From Calliopsis andreniformis (lineage: Eukaryota > Arthropoda > Insecta > Hymenoptera > Andrenidae), in the NCBI RefSeq assembly GCF_051401765.1, contig NW_027480493.1, forward strand, positions 1,054,001-1,118,000: DNA of 64,000 nucleotides, read 5' to 3'. Both the position numbers and the translations under genes were made by a program. Below, one piece after another: positions 25,075 to 37,720 of this stretch (the first letter of the stretch is position 1; each line of letters starts with the position of its first letter). Below the pieces are notes generated by a model. That model did no database searches, was not told the DNA's origin, and saw only the letters and a program-made list of their open reading frames with translations.

Positions 25075-26440
25075 ATTGAGGATTGAGAATTGAGGATTGA
25101 GGGTTGAAGGTTGTGTATTCAGGATTGAAGATTGAGGATTGAGGATTGAGGAATGAGGATTGACGATGAGGGCTGAGGGTTGAGGTTTGAGGTTTGAGGA
25201 CTGAGGACTGAGGATTAAGGATTGAGAATTGAGGATTGATGATTGAGGATTGAAGATTGAGGATTGGGTATTGAGGATTGAAGAATGAGGATTGAGGATT
25301 GAGGACTGAGGATTGAGGATTGAAGATTGAGGATTGAGGATTGAGGATTGAGGATTGAGTATTGAAGATTGAGTATTGAGGATTGAGGATTGAAGATTGA
25401 GGACTGGGGACTGAGTATTGAGCGTTGAGTGATGAGAATTGGTGTTTGTGGATAGAGATTTAAAGATTGCAGATTGAGTATTGAGGATTGAGGATTGAGG
25501 ATTGAGGATTGAAGATTGAGTATTGAGGATTGAAGATTGAGGATTGAGGATTGAGGATTGAGGATTGAGGACTGAGGATTGATGATTGAGGTTTGATGAT
25601 TGAGTATTGAGGATTGAAGATTGAGGATTGAGGATTGAGGATTGAGGATTGAGTTTTGAGGATTGAGAATTGTGGATTGAGGGTTGAAGATTGTGTATAC
25701 AGGATTGAAGATTGAGGATTGAGGATTGAAGATTGAGGATTGAGGATTGAGGATTGAGGATTGAGTATTGAAGATTGAGTATTGAGGATTGAATGTAGGG
25801 GATTGAGGGTTGAGGATTGAGGATTGAGGATTGAAGATTGAGGACTGGGGACTGAGTATTGAGTGTTGAGTGATGAGAATTGGTGTTTGTGGATAGAGAT
25901 TTAAAGATTGCAGATTGAGTATTGAGTATTGAAAACTGTGAATTGATGATACTCTATTGAGGATTGAGAATTTACAACTGATTGTTGAGGACTGAGGTCT
26001 GAAGATTGAGGATTCAGGATTGCGGATCCAGGATTGAGGTTTGAGGACTGAGGATTGAGGATTGAGGATTGAGGATTGAGGATTGAGGATTGAGGATTGA
26101 GGATTGAGGATTGGGGATTGAAGATTGAGGATTGGGTATTGCGTATTGAACATTGAGGATTGAGGATAGAGGATTCAGGATTGAGGATTGGGTATTGAGG
26201 ATTGAAGACTGAGGATTGAGGATTGAGGATTGAGGGTTGAGGATTGAAGATTGAGGATTGAGGATAGAGGATTGAGGATTGAAGATTGAGTATTGAGGAT
26301 TGAAGATTGAGGATTGAGGATTGAGGATTGAGGATTGAGTATTGAGGATTGAGAATTGAGGATTGAGGGTTGAAGGTTGTGTATTCAAGATTGAAGATTG
26401 AGGATTGAGGATTGAGGATTGAGGATTGACGATGAGGGCT
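25075..26440 (+). repeat. Third, internally deleted copy of the 1860-bp unit
   Basis: The left part (to about 25480) matches 22740-23165, including AGCGTTGAGTGATGAG. The right part (25480-26440) matches about 21893-22850, including GTATACAGGATTG and the GGATCCAGG following the A island. The missing 587 bp includes the rest of the island and the TATTAG marker. It is separated from copy 2 by the C-D block and a B unit. Confidence 0.75.
25431..25482 (+). repeat. Truncated A island at a deletion junction
   Basis: The island opens normally (GATGAGAATTGGTG, GATAGAGATTTAAAGATTG, CAGATTGAGTATTGAG) and then passes straight into plain GATTGAG units. The second TATTGAA, AACTGTG and everything after are missing. 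The next A island is 441 bp away, whereas the matching pair in the intact tandem copies (21251 and 22279) is 1028 bp apart. A deletion of about 587 bp is therefore implied. It is the only partial island in the window. Confidence 0.85.
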
Positions 26441-28880
26441 GAGGATTGAGGATTAAGGATTGAGGATTGGGGATTGAAGATTGAGGATTGGGTATTGCGT
26501 ATTGAACATTGAGGATTGAGGATTGAGGATTGAGGATTGAGGATTGGGTATTGAGGATTGAAGACTGAGGATTGAGGATTGAGGATTGAGGATTGAGGAT
26601 TGAAGATTGAGGATTGTGGATTGAGGATTGAGGATTGAAGATTGAGTATTGAGGATTGAAGGTTGAGTATTGAGGATTGAGTATTGGGGATTGAGGATTG
26701 AAGATTGAGGATTGTGGATTCAGGATTAAAGATTGAGTATTGAGGATTGAAGATTGAGAATTGAGGATTGAGGATTGAACATTGAGGACTGAGTGTTGAG
26801 GGTTGAGTGATGAGAATTGATGTTTGTGGATGGAGATTTGAAGAATGCAGATTAAGTATTGAGTATTGAAAGCTGTGAATTGACGATATTCTATTGGGTA
26901 TTGATGATTGTCACCTGATTGTTGAGGACTGAGGGCTGAAGATTGAGGATTCAGGATTGAGGATTCAGAATTGAGGTTTGAGGACTGAGGATTGAGGATT
27001 GAGGATTGAAGATTGAGTATTGAGGATTGAAGATTGAGTATTGCGGATTGAAGATTGATGATTGAGGATTGTGGATTGAGGATTGAGGATTGAACATTGA
27101 GGACTGAGTGTTGAGGGTTGAGTGATGAGAATTGGTGTTTGTGGATAGAGGTTTGAAGATTGCAGATTGAGCATTGAGTATTGAAGACAGTGAATGCAGG
27201 ATATTCTATTGAGGATTGAGTATTGACAACTGATTGTTGAGGGCTGAGGGCTGAAAATTGAGGATTCAGGATTGAGGATTCTGAATTGAGGTTTGAGGAC
27301 TGAGGATTGAGGGTTGAAGATTGATTATTGAGGATTGAAGATTGAAGATTGAGGATTGAGGAATGAGGATTGAGGATGAGGGCTGAGGGTTGAGGATTGA
27401 GGTTTGAGGATTGAGGACAGAGGATTGAGGATTGAGGATTGATGATTGAGTATTGAGGATTGAAGATTGAGGATTGAGGATTGAGGATTGAGGATTGAGG
27501 ATTGAAGATTGAGAATTGGGGACTGAGTGTTGAGGGTTGAGTGATGAGAATTGATGTTTGTGGATAGAGATTTAAAGATAGCAGATTGAGTATTGAGTAT
27601 TGAAAACTGTGAATTGATGATATTCTATTGAGGATTGAGAATTGACAACTGATTTTTGAGAACTGAGGTCTGAAGATTGAGGATTCAGGATTGAGGATTC
27701 AGGATTGAGGTCTGAGTACCGAGGATTGAGGATTGAGGATTGAGGATTGAGGATTGAGGGTTGAAGATCGAGGATTGAAGATTGAGGATTGGGTATTGCT
27801 GACTGAACATTGAGGATTGAGGATTGAGGATTGAGTATTGAGGATTGAGCACTGAAGGTTGAATATTGATGATTGAAGATTGAGGATTGAGGATTGAGGG
27901 CTGTGGATTGAGAACGAGGACTGAGGGTTCAGAATTGATGTCTGAGGTCTGAGGATTGAGGATTGAGGATTGAGGATTGAAGATTGAGTATTGAGGTTTG
28001 AAGATTGAGGATTTTGGATTGAGGATTGAGGATTGAGTATTGAAGATTGAGGATTGGGGATTGAGGATTGACGATTGAGGATTCAGTATTGAGGATTGAG
28101 AATTGAGGATAGAGGATTGAAGGTTGAGTATTGAGGATTGAAGATTGAGGATTGAGGATTGAGGGTTGAGGATTGACTATGAGGCCTGAGGGTTGAGGAT
28201 TGAGGTTTGAGGACTGAGGACTGAGGATTGAGGATTGAGAATTGAGGATTGAGGATTGAGGATTGAAGATTGAGGATTGGGTATTGAGGGTCGAAGACTG
28301 AGGATTGAGGATTGAGGATTGAGGATTGAGGATCCAAGATTAAGGATTGAAGATTGAGGATTGGGTATTGAGGATCGAAGACTGAGGATTGAGGATTGAG
28401 GATTGAGGATTGAGGATTGAAGATTGAGGATTGAGGATTGAGGATTGAGGATTGAAGATTGAGTATTGAGGACTGAGGATTGATGATTGAGGATTGATGA
28501 TTGAGTATTGAGGATTGAAGATTGAGGATTGAGGATTAAGGATTGAGTGTTGAGGATTGAGCATTGAGGATTGAAGATTGAGGATTGGGTATTGAGGATT
28601 GAAGAAGGAGGATTGAGGATTGAGGATCGAGCATTGACGATTGAAGATTGAAGACTGTGGATTGAGGATTGAAAATTGACGATTGAGGATTGTGGATTGA
28701 GGATTGAGGATTGAACATTGAGGACTGAGTGTTGAGGGTTGAGTGATGAGAATTGATGTTTGTGGATAGAGGCTTGAAGGTTGCAGATTGTGTATTGAGT
28801 ATTGAAAACTGTGAATTGATGATATTCTATTGAGGATTGAGAATTTACAACTGATTGTTGAGGGCTGAGGGCTGAAAATT
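26421..28880 (+). repeat. 2460-bp tandem array, copy 1
   Basis: Island order C (26809), D (27124), B (27543), E (28745). The C-D spacing is 315 bp, reflecting a 181-bp deletion. I found about three differences from copy 2, near 26914, 27314 and 28334. The unit length is four short of a multiple of 7, matching four 6-bp units (GATGAG twice, AACGAG, TATGAG). Confidence 0.88.
28745..28863 (+). repeat. Island subtype E (reference copy; 6 copies)
   Basis: Marked by GATAGAGGCTTGAAGGTTG followed by CAGATTGTG(T/C)ATTGAG, with an A-like right half (GAATTTACAACTGATTG) except at 3299. Copies start near 3299, 28745, 31205, 36148, 46124 and 51060. It follows an A island by 371-378 bp (3299, 36148, 46124, 51060) or a B island by 1202 bp (28745, 31205). 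It precedes C by 524 bp (28745, 31205, 46124) or A by 272 bp (36148, 51060); at 3299 the next A is 461 bp on. Confidence 0.88.
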
Positions 28881-31340
28881 GAGGATTGACGATGAGGGCT
28901 GAGGATTGAGGATTGAGGATTGAGGATTGGGGATTGAAGATTGAGGATTGGGTATTGCGTATTGAACATTGAGGATTGAGGATTGAGGATTGAGGATTGA
29001 GGATTGGGTATTGAGGATTGAAGACTGAGGATTGAGGATTGAGGATTGAGGATTGAGGATTGAAGATTGAGGATTGTGGATTGAGGATTGAGGATTGAAG
29101 ATTGAGTATTGAGGATTGAAGGTTGAGTATTGAGGATTGAGTATTGGGGATTGAGGATTGAAGATTGAGGATTGTGGATTCAGGATTAAAGATTGAGTAT
29201 TGAGGATTGAAGATTGAGAATTGAGGATTGAGGATTGAACATTGAGGACTGAGTGTTGAGGGTTGAGTGATGAGAATTGATGTTTGTGGATGGAGATTTG
29301 AAGAATGCAGATTAAGTATTGAGTATTGAAAGCTGTGAATTGACGATATTCTATTGGGTATTGAGGATTGTCACCTGATTGTTGAGGACTGAGGGCTGAA
29401 GATTGAGGATTCAGGATTGAGGATTCAGAATTGAGGTTTGAGGACTGAGGATTGAGGATTGAGGATTGAAGATTGAGTATTGAGGATTGAAGATTGAGTA
29501 TTGCGGATTGAAGATTGATGATTGAGGATTGTGGATTGAGGATTGAGGATTGAACATTGAGGACTGAGTGTTGAGGGTTGAGTGATGAGAATTGGTGTTT
29601 GTGGATAGAGGTTTGAAGATTGCAGATTGAGCATTGAGTATTGAAGACAGTGAATGCAGGATATTCTATTGAGGATTGAGTATTGACAACTGATTGTTGA
29701 GGGCTGAGGGCTGAAAATTGAGGATTCAGGATTGAGGATTCTGAATTGAGGTTTGAGGACTGAGGATTGAGGGCTGAAGATTGATTATTGAGGATTGAAG
29801 ATTGAAGATTGAGGATTGAGGAATGAGGATTGAGGATGAGGGCTGAGGGTTGAGGATTGAGGTTTGAGGATTGAGGACAGAGGATTGAGGATTGAGGATT
29901 GATGATTGAGTATTGAGGATTGAAGATTGAGGATTGAGGATTGAGGATTGAGGATTGAGGATTGAAGATTGAGAATTGGGGACTGAGTGTTGAGGGTTGA
30001 GTGATGAGAATTGATGTTTGTGGATAGAGATTTAAAGATAGCAGATTGAGTATTGAGTATTGAAAACTGTGAATTGATGATATTCTATTGAGGATTGAGA
30101 ATTGACAACTGATTTTTGAGAACTGAGGTCTGAAGATTGAGGATTCAGGATTGAGGATTCAGGATTGAGGTCTGAGTACCGAGGATTGAGGATTGAGGAT
30201 TGAGGATTGAGGATTGAGGGTTGAAGATCGAGGATTGAAGATTGAGGATTGGGTATTGCTGACTGAACATTGAGGATTGAGGATTGAGGATTGAGTATTG
30301 AGGATTGAGCACTGAAGGTTGAATATTGATGATTGAAGATTGAGGATTGAGGATTGAGGGCTGTGGATTGAGAACGAGGACTGAGGGTTCAGAATTGATG
30401 TCTGAGGTCTGAGGATTGAGGATTGAGGATTGAGGATTGAAGATTGAGTATTGAGGTTTGAAGATTGAGGATTTTGGATTGAGGATTGAGGATTGAGTAT
30501 TGAAGATTGAGGATTGGGGATTGAGGATTGACGATTGAGGATTCAGTATTGAGGATTGAGAATTGAGGATAGAGGATTGAAGGTTGAGTATTGAGGATTG
30601 AAGATTGAGGATTGAGGATTGAGGGTTGAGGATTGACTATGAGGCCTGAGGGTTGAGGATTGAGGTTTGAGGACTGAGGACTGAGGATTGAGGATTGAGA
30701 ATTGAGGATTGAGGATTGAGGATTGAAGATTGAGGATTGGGTATTGAGGGTCGAAGACTGAGGATTGAGGATTGAGGATTGAGGATTGAGGATCGAAGAT
30801 TAAGGATTGAAGATTGAGGATTGGGTATTGAGGATCGAAGACTGAGGATTGAGGATTGAGGATTGAGGATTGAGGATTGAAGATTGAGGATTGAGGATTG
30901 AGGATTGAGGATTGAAGATTGAGTATTGAGGACTGAGGATTGATGATTGAGGATTGATGATTGAGTATTGAGGATTGAAGATTGAGGATTGAGGATTAAG
31001 GATTGAGTGTTGAGGATTGAGCATTGAGGATTGAAGATTGAGGATTGGGTATTGAGGATTGAAGAAGGAGGATTGAGGATTGAGGATCGAGCATTGACGA
31101 TTGAAGATTGAAGACTGTGGATTGAGGATTGAAAATTGACGATTGAGGATTGTGGATTGAGGATTGAGGATTGAACATTGAGGACTGAGTGTTGAGGGTT
31201 GAGTGATGAGAATTGATGTTTGTGGATAGAGGCTTGAAGGTTGCAGATTGTGTATTGAGTATTGAAAACTGTGAATTGATGATATTCTATTGAGGATTGA
31301 GAATTTACAACTGATTGTTGAGGGCTGAGGGCTGAAAATT
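28881..31340 (+). repeat. 2460-bp tandem array, copy 2
   Basis: Islands C (29269), D (29584), B (30003) and E (31205), all exactly 2460 bp after copy 1. It shares the 181-bp C-D deletion with copy 1, so the deletion came before this duplication. Confidence 0.88.
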
Positions 31341-33669
31341 GAGGATTGACGATGAGGGCTGAGGATTGAGGATTGAGGATTGAGGATTGGGGATTGAAGA
31401 TTGAGGATTGGGTATTGCGTATTGAACATTGAGGATTGAGGATTGAGGATTGAGGATTGAGGATTGGGTATTGAGGATTGAAGACTGAGGATTGAGGATT
31501 GAGGATTGAGGATTGAGGATTGAAGATTGAGGATTGTGGATTGAGGATTGAGGATTGAAGATTGAGTATTGAGGATTGAAGGTTGAGTATTGAGGATTGA
31601 GTATTGGGGATTGAGGATTGAAGATTGAGGATTGTGGATTCAGGATTAAAGATTGAGTATTGAGGATTGAAGATTGAGAATTGAGGATTGAGGATTGAAC
31701 ATTGAGGACTGAGTGTTGAGGGTTGAGTGATGAGAATTGATGTTTGTGGATGGAGATTTGAAGAATGCAGATTAAGTATTGAGTATTGAAAGCTGTGAAT
31801 TGACGATATTCTATTGGGTATTGAGGATTGTCACCTGATTGTTGAGGACTGAGGGCTGAAGATTGAGGATTCAGGATTGAGGATTCAGAATTGAGGTTTG
31901 AGGACTGAGGATTGAGGATTGAGGATTGAAGATTGAGTATTGAGGATTGAAGATTGAGGATTGAGGATTGAGGATTGAGGATTGAGGATGATGGCTGAGG
32001 GTTGAGGATTGAGGTTTAAGGACTGAGGACTGAGGATTGAGGATTGAGAGTTGAGGATTGTGGATCGAGGATTGAAGATTGAGGATTGAAGAATGAGGAT
32101 TGAGGATTGAGGATTGAGGATTGAGGATTGAAGATTGAGTATTGCGGATTGAAGATTGATGATTGAGGATTGTGGATTGAGGATTGAGGATTGAACATTG
32201 AGGACTGAGTGTTGAGGGTTGAGTGATGAGAATTGGTGTTTGTGGATAGAGGTTTGAAGATTGCAGATTGAGCATTGAGTATTGAAGACTGTGAATGCAG
32301 GATATTCTATTGAGGATTGAGTATTGACAACTGATTGTTGAGGGCTGAGGGCTGAAAATTGAGGATTCAGGATTGAGGATTCTGAATTGAGGTTTGAGGA
32401 CTGAGGATTGAGGGTTGAAGATTGATTATTGAGGATTGAAGATTGAAGATTGAGGATTGAGGAATGAGGATTGAGGATGAGGGCTGAGGGTTGAGGATTG
32501 AGGTTTGAGGATTGAGGACTGAGGATTGAGGATTGAGGATTGATGATTGAGTATTGAGGATTGAAGATTGAGGATTGAGGATTGAGGATTGAGGATTGAG
32601 GATTGAAGATTGAGAATTGGGGACTGAGTGTTGAGGGTTGAGTGATGAGAATTGATGTTTGTGGATGGAGATTTAAAGATAGCAGATTGAGTATTGAGTA
32701 TTGAAAACTGTGAATTGATGATATTCTATTGAGGATTGAGAATTGACAACTGATTTTTGAGAACTGAGGTCTGAAGATTGAGGATTCAGGATTGAGGATT
32801 CAGGATTGAGGTTTGAGTACTGAGGATTGAGGATTGAGGATTGAGGATTGAGGATTGAGGATTGAGGGTTGAAGATCGAGGATTGAAGATTGAGGATTGG
32901 GTATTGCTGACTGAACATTGAGGATTGAGGATTGAGGATTGAGTATTGAGGATTGAGCACTGAAGGTTGAATATTGATGATTGAAGATTGAGGATTGAGG
33001 ATTGAGGGCTGTGGATTGAGAACGAGGACTGAGGGTTCAGAATTGATGTCTGAGGTCTGAGGATTGAGGATTGAGGATTGAGGATTGAAGATTGAGTATT
33101 GAGGTTTGAAGATTGAGGATTTTGGATTGAGGATTGAGGATTGAGTATTGAAGATTGAGGATTGGGGATTGAGGATTGACGATTGAGGATTCAGTATTGA
33201 GGATTGAGAATTGAGGATAGAGGATTGAAGGTTGAGTATTGAGGATTGAAGATTGAGGATTGAGGATTGAGGATTGAGGATTGACTATGAGGCCTGAGGG
33301 TTGAGGATTGAGGTTTGAGGACTGAGGACTGAGGATTGAGGATTGAGAATTGAGGATTGAGGATTGAGGATTGAAGATTGAGGATTGGGTATTGAGGGTC
33401 GAAGACTGAGGATTGAGGATTGAGGATTGAGGATTGAGGATCGAAGATTAAGGATTGAAGATTGAGGATTGGGTATTGAGGATCGAAGACTGAGGATTGA
33501 GGATTGAGGATTGAGGATTGAGGATTGAAGATTGAGGATTGAGGATTGAGGATTGAGGATTGAAGATTGAGTATTGAGGACTGAGGATTGATGATTGAGG
33601 ATTGATGATTGAGTATTGAGGATTGAAGATTGAGGATTGAGGATTAAGGATTGAGTGTTGAGGATTGAG
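31341..33669 (+). repeat. 2460-bp tandem array, copy 3 (partial, undeleted C-D)
   Basis: Islands C (31729), D (32225) and B (32644). The C-D spacing is 496 bp, so the 181-bp segment is present, and one extra heptamer lies near 32830. It matches copy 2 until about 33669, where GATTGAG is followed by AATTGAGGACTGAG instead of CATTGAGG, and the E island is not reached. Confidence 0.82.
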
Positions 33670-36281
33670 AATTGAGGACTGAGGATTGAGGATTGAGAAT
33701 TGAGGATTGAGGATTGAGGATTGAAGATTGAGGATTGGGTATTGAGGATCGAAGACTGAGGATTGACGATTGAGGATTGAGGATTGAGGATTGAAGATTG
33801 AGGATTGGGGATTGAGGATTGAGGATTGAAGATTGAGTATTGAGGATTGAAGATTGGGGATTGAGGATTGAGGATTGATGATTGAGTATTGAGGATTGAA
33901 GATTGAGGATTGAGGATTGAGGATTGAGGATTGAAGATTGAGGACTGGGGACTGAGTATTGAGGGTTGAGTGATGAGAATTGGTGTTTGTGGATAGAGAT
34001 TTAAAGATTGCAGATTGAGTATTGAGTATTGAAAACTGTGAATTGATGATATTCTATTGAGGATTGAGAATTTACAACTGATTGTTGAGGACTGAGGTCT
34101 GAAGATTGAGGATTCACGATTGAGGATCCAGGATTGAGGTTTGAGGACTGAGGATTGAGGATTGAGGATTGAGGATTGAGGATTGAGGATTGAGGATTGA
34201 GGATTGGGGATTGAAGATTGAGGATTGGGTATTGCGTATTGAACATTGAGGATTGAGGATTGAGGATTGAGGATTTAGGATTGAGGACTGAAGATTGAAT
34301 ATTGATGATTGAAGATTGAGTATTGAGGATTGAGGGTTGTGGATTGAGGACGGGGACTGAGGGTTGAGTATTGATGTCTGAGGTCTGAGGATTGAGGATT
34401 GAGGATTGAGGACTGGGGACTGAGTATTGAGTGTTGAGTGATGAGAATTGGTGTTTGTGGATAGAGATTTAAAGATTGCAGATTGAGTATTGAGTATTGA
34501 AAACTGTGAATTGATGATACTCTATTGAGGATTTAGAATTTACAACTGATTGTTGAGGACTGAGGTCTGAAGATTGAGGATTCAGGATTGAGGATCCAGG
34601 ATTGAGGTTTGAGGACAGAGGATTGAGGATTGAGGATTGAGGATTGAGGATTGAGGATTGAGGATTGAGGATTGGGGATTGAAGAGTGAGGATTGGGTAT
34701 TGCGTATTGAACATTGAGGATTGAGGATTGAGGATTGAAGATTGAGGATTGGGTATTGAGGATCGAAGACTGAGGATTGACGATTGAGGATTGAGGATTG
34801 AGGATTGAAGATTGAGGATTGAGGATTGAGGATTGAGGATTGAAGATTGAGTATTGAGGATTGAAGATTGAGGATTGAGGATTGAGGTTTGATGATTGAG
34901 TATTGAGGATTGAAGATTGAGGATTGAGGATTGAGGATTGAGGACTGAGGATTGATGATTGAGGATTGATGATTGAGTATTGAGTATTGAAGATTGAGTA
35001 TTGAGGATTGAATTTAGGGGATTGAGGGTTGAGGATTGAGGATTGAGGATTGAAGATTGAGGACTGGGGACTGAGTATTGAGTGTTGAATGATGAGAATT
35101 GGAGTTTGTGGATAGAGATTTAAAGATTGCAGATTGAGTATTGAGTATTGAAAACTGTGAATTGATGATACTCTATTGAGGATTGAGAATTTACAACTGA
35201 TTGTTGAGGACTGAGGTCTGAAGATTGAGGATTCAGGATTGAGGATCCAGGATTGGGGTTTGAGGACTGAGGATTGAGGATTGAGGATTGAGGATTGAGG
35301 ATTGAGGATTGAGGATTGAGGATTGGGGATTGAAGATTGAGGATTGGGTATTGCGTATTGAACATTGAGGATTGCGGATTGAGGATTGAGGATTGAGGAT
35401 TGGGTATTGAGGATTGATGACTGAGGATTGAGGATTGAGGATTGAGGATTGAGGATTGAAGATTGAGGATTGAGGATTGAGGATTGAGGATTGAAGATTG
35501 AGTATTGAGGATTGAAGATTGAGGATTGAGGATTGAGGATTGAGGATTGAGTATAGAGGATTGGGAATTGAGGATTGAGGGTTGAAGATTGAGGATTGGG
35601 TATTGAGGATTGAAGAAGGAGGATTGAGGATTGAGGACTGAGGATTGAGGATTGAAGATTGAGGATTGCGGATTGAGGATAGAGGATTGAGGATTGTGTA
35701 TTGAAGATTGAGTATTGAGGATTGAGGATTCAAGATTGGGGACTGGGGACTGAGTATTGAGGGTTGAGTGATGAGAATTGGTGTTTGTGGATAGAGATTT
35801 AAAGATTGCAGATTGAGTATTGAGTATTGAAAACTGTGAATTGATGATATTCTATTGAGGATTGAGAATTTACAACTGATTGTTGAGGACTGAGGTCTGA
35901 AGGATGAGGATTCAGGATTGAGGATCCAGGACTGAGGTTTGAGGAGTGAGGATTGAGGATTGAGGATTGAAGATTGAGGTTTGAGGGTTGAGGATTGAGG
36001 GTTGAGGACTGAGGATTGAGGATTGAGGATCGAGCATTGACGATTGAAGATTGAAGACTGTGGATTGAGGATTGAAAATTGACGATTGAGGATTGTGGAT
36101 TGAGGATTGAGGATTGAACATTGAGGACTGAGTGTTGAGGGTTGAGTGATGAGAATTGATGTTTGTTGATAGAGGCTTGAAGGTTGCAGATTGTGCATTG
36201 AGTATTGAAAACTGTGAATTGATGATATTCTATTGAGGATTGAGAATTTACAACTGATTGTTGAGGGCTGAGGGCTGAAAA
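33380..36281 (+). repeat. X block, copy 1
   Basis: Begins at AGGATTGGGTATTGAGGGTC and carries islands A (33972), A (34440), A (35091), A (35770) and E (36148). It lacks a 146-bp stretch, near 35592, that is present in X copy 2. The A island at 35091 has GAATTGGAGTTTG. Confidence 0.82.
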
Positions 36282-37720
36282 TGAGGATTGAGGATTGAGG
36301 ATTGAGGATTGAGTATTGAAGGTTGAGTATTGAGGATTGAATGTAGGGGATTGAGGGTTGAGGATTGAGGATTGAGGATTGAAGATTGAGGACTGGGGAC
36401 TGAGTATTGAGGGTTGAGTGATGAGAATTGGTGTTTGTGGATAGAGATTTAAAGATTGCAGATTGAGTATTGAGTATTGAAAACTGTGAATTGATGATAT
36501 TCTATTGAGGATTGAGAATTTACAACTGATTGTTGAGGGCTGAGGGCTGTTAATTGAGGATTCAGGATTGAGGATTCAGAATTGAGGTTTAAGGACTGAG
36601 GATTGAGGGTTGAAGGTTGATTATTGAGGATTGAAGATTGAAGATTGACGATTGAGGATTGAGGCTAGAGTACTGAGGATTGAGGATTGAGGATTGAGGA
36701 TTGAGGATTGAGGATTGAGGATTGAAGATTGAGGATTGGGTATTGCTGACTGAACATTGAGGATTGAGGATTGAGGATTGAGTATTGAGGATTGAGGACT
36801 GAAGATTGAATATTGATGATTGAAGATTGAGGATTGAGGATTGAGGGCTGTGGATTGAGGACGAGGACTGAGGGTTCAGTATTGATGTCTGAGGTCTGAG
36901 GATTGAGGATTGAGGGTTGATAATTGAAGATTGAGTATTGAGGTTTGAAGATTGAGGATTTTGGATTGAGGATTGAGGATTGAGTATTGAAGATTGAGGA
37001 TTGGGGATTGAGGATTGAGGATTGAGGATTGAAGATTGAGGATTGAAGATTGAGGATTGAGGATTGAAGATTGAGTATTGAGGATTGAAGATTGAGGATT
37101 GAGGATTGAGGTTTGATGATTGAGTATTGAGGATTGAAGATTGAGGATTGAGTATTGAGGATTGAGGACTGAGGATTGATGATTGAGGATTGATGATTGA
37201 GTATTGAGTATTGAAGGTTGAGTATTGAGGATTGAATTTAGGGGATTGAGGGTTGAGGATTGAGGATTGAGGATTGAAGATTGAGGACTGGGGACTGAGT
37301 ATTGAGTGTTGAGTGATGAGAATTGGTGTTTGTGGATAGAGATTTAAAGACTGCAGATTGAGTATTGAGTATTGAAAACTGTGAATTGATGATATTCTAT
37401 TGAGGATTGAGAATTTACAACTGATTGCTGAGGGCTGAGGGCTGAAAATTGAGGATTCAGGATTGAGGATTCAGAATTGAGGTTTGAGGACTGAGGATTG
37501 AGGGTTGAAGATTGATTATTGAGGATTGAAGATTGAAGATTGAGGATTGAGGAATGAGGATTGAGGATGAGGGCTGAGGGTTGAGGATTGAGGTTTGAGG
37601 ATTGAGGACTGAGGACCGAGGATTGAGGATTGATGATTGAGTACTGAGGACTGAAGATTGAGGATTGAGGATTGAGGATTGAGGATTGAGGATTGGGGAT
37701 TGAAGATTGAGGATTGGGGA
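36282..37720 (+). repeat. Y block, left part
   Basis: Islands A (36420) and A (37315; its GACTGCAG creates a PstI site shared with 52227, 55463, 58843 and 60427), plus a GGCTGTG module at 36844. It is repeated at 51194-52632 with offset 14912. Confidence 0.7.
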
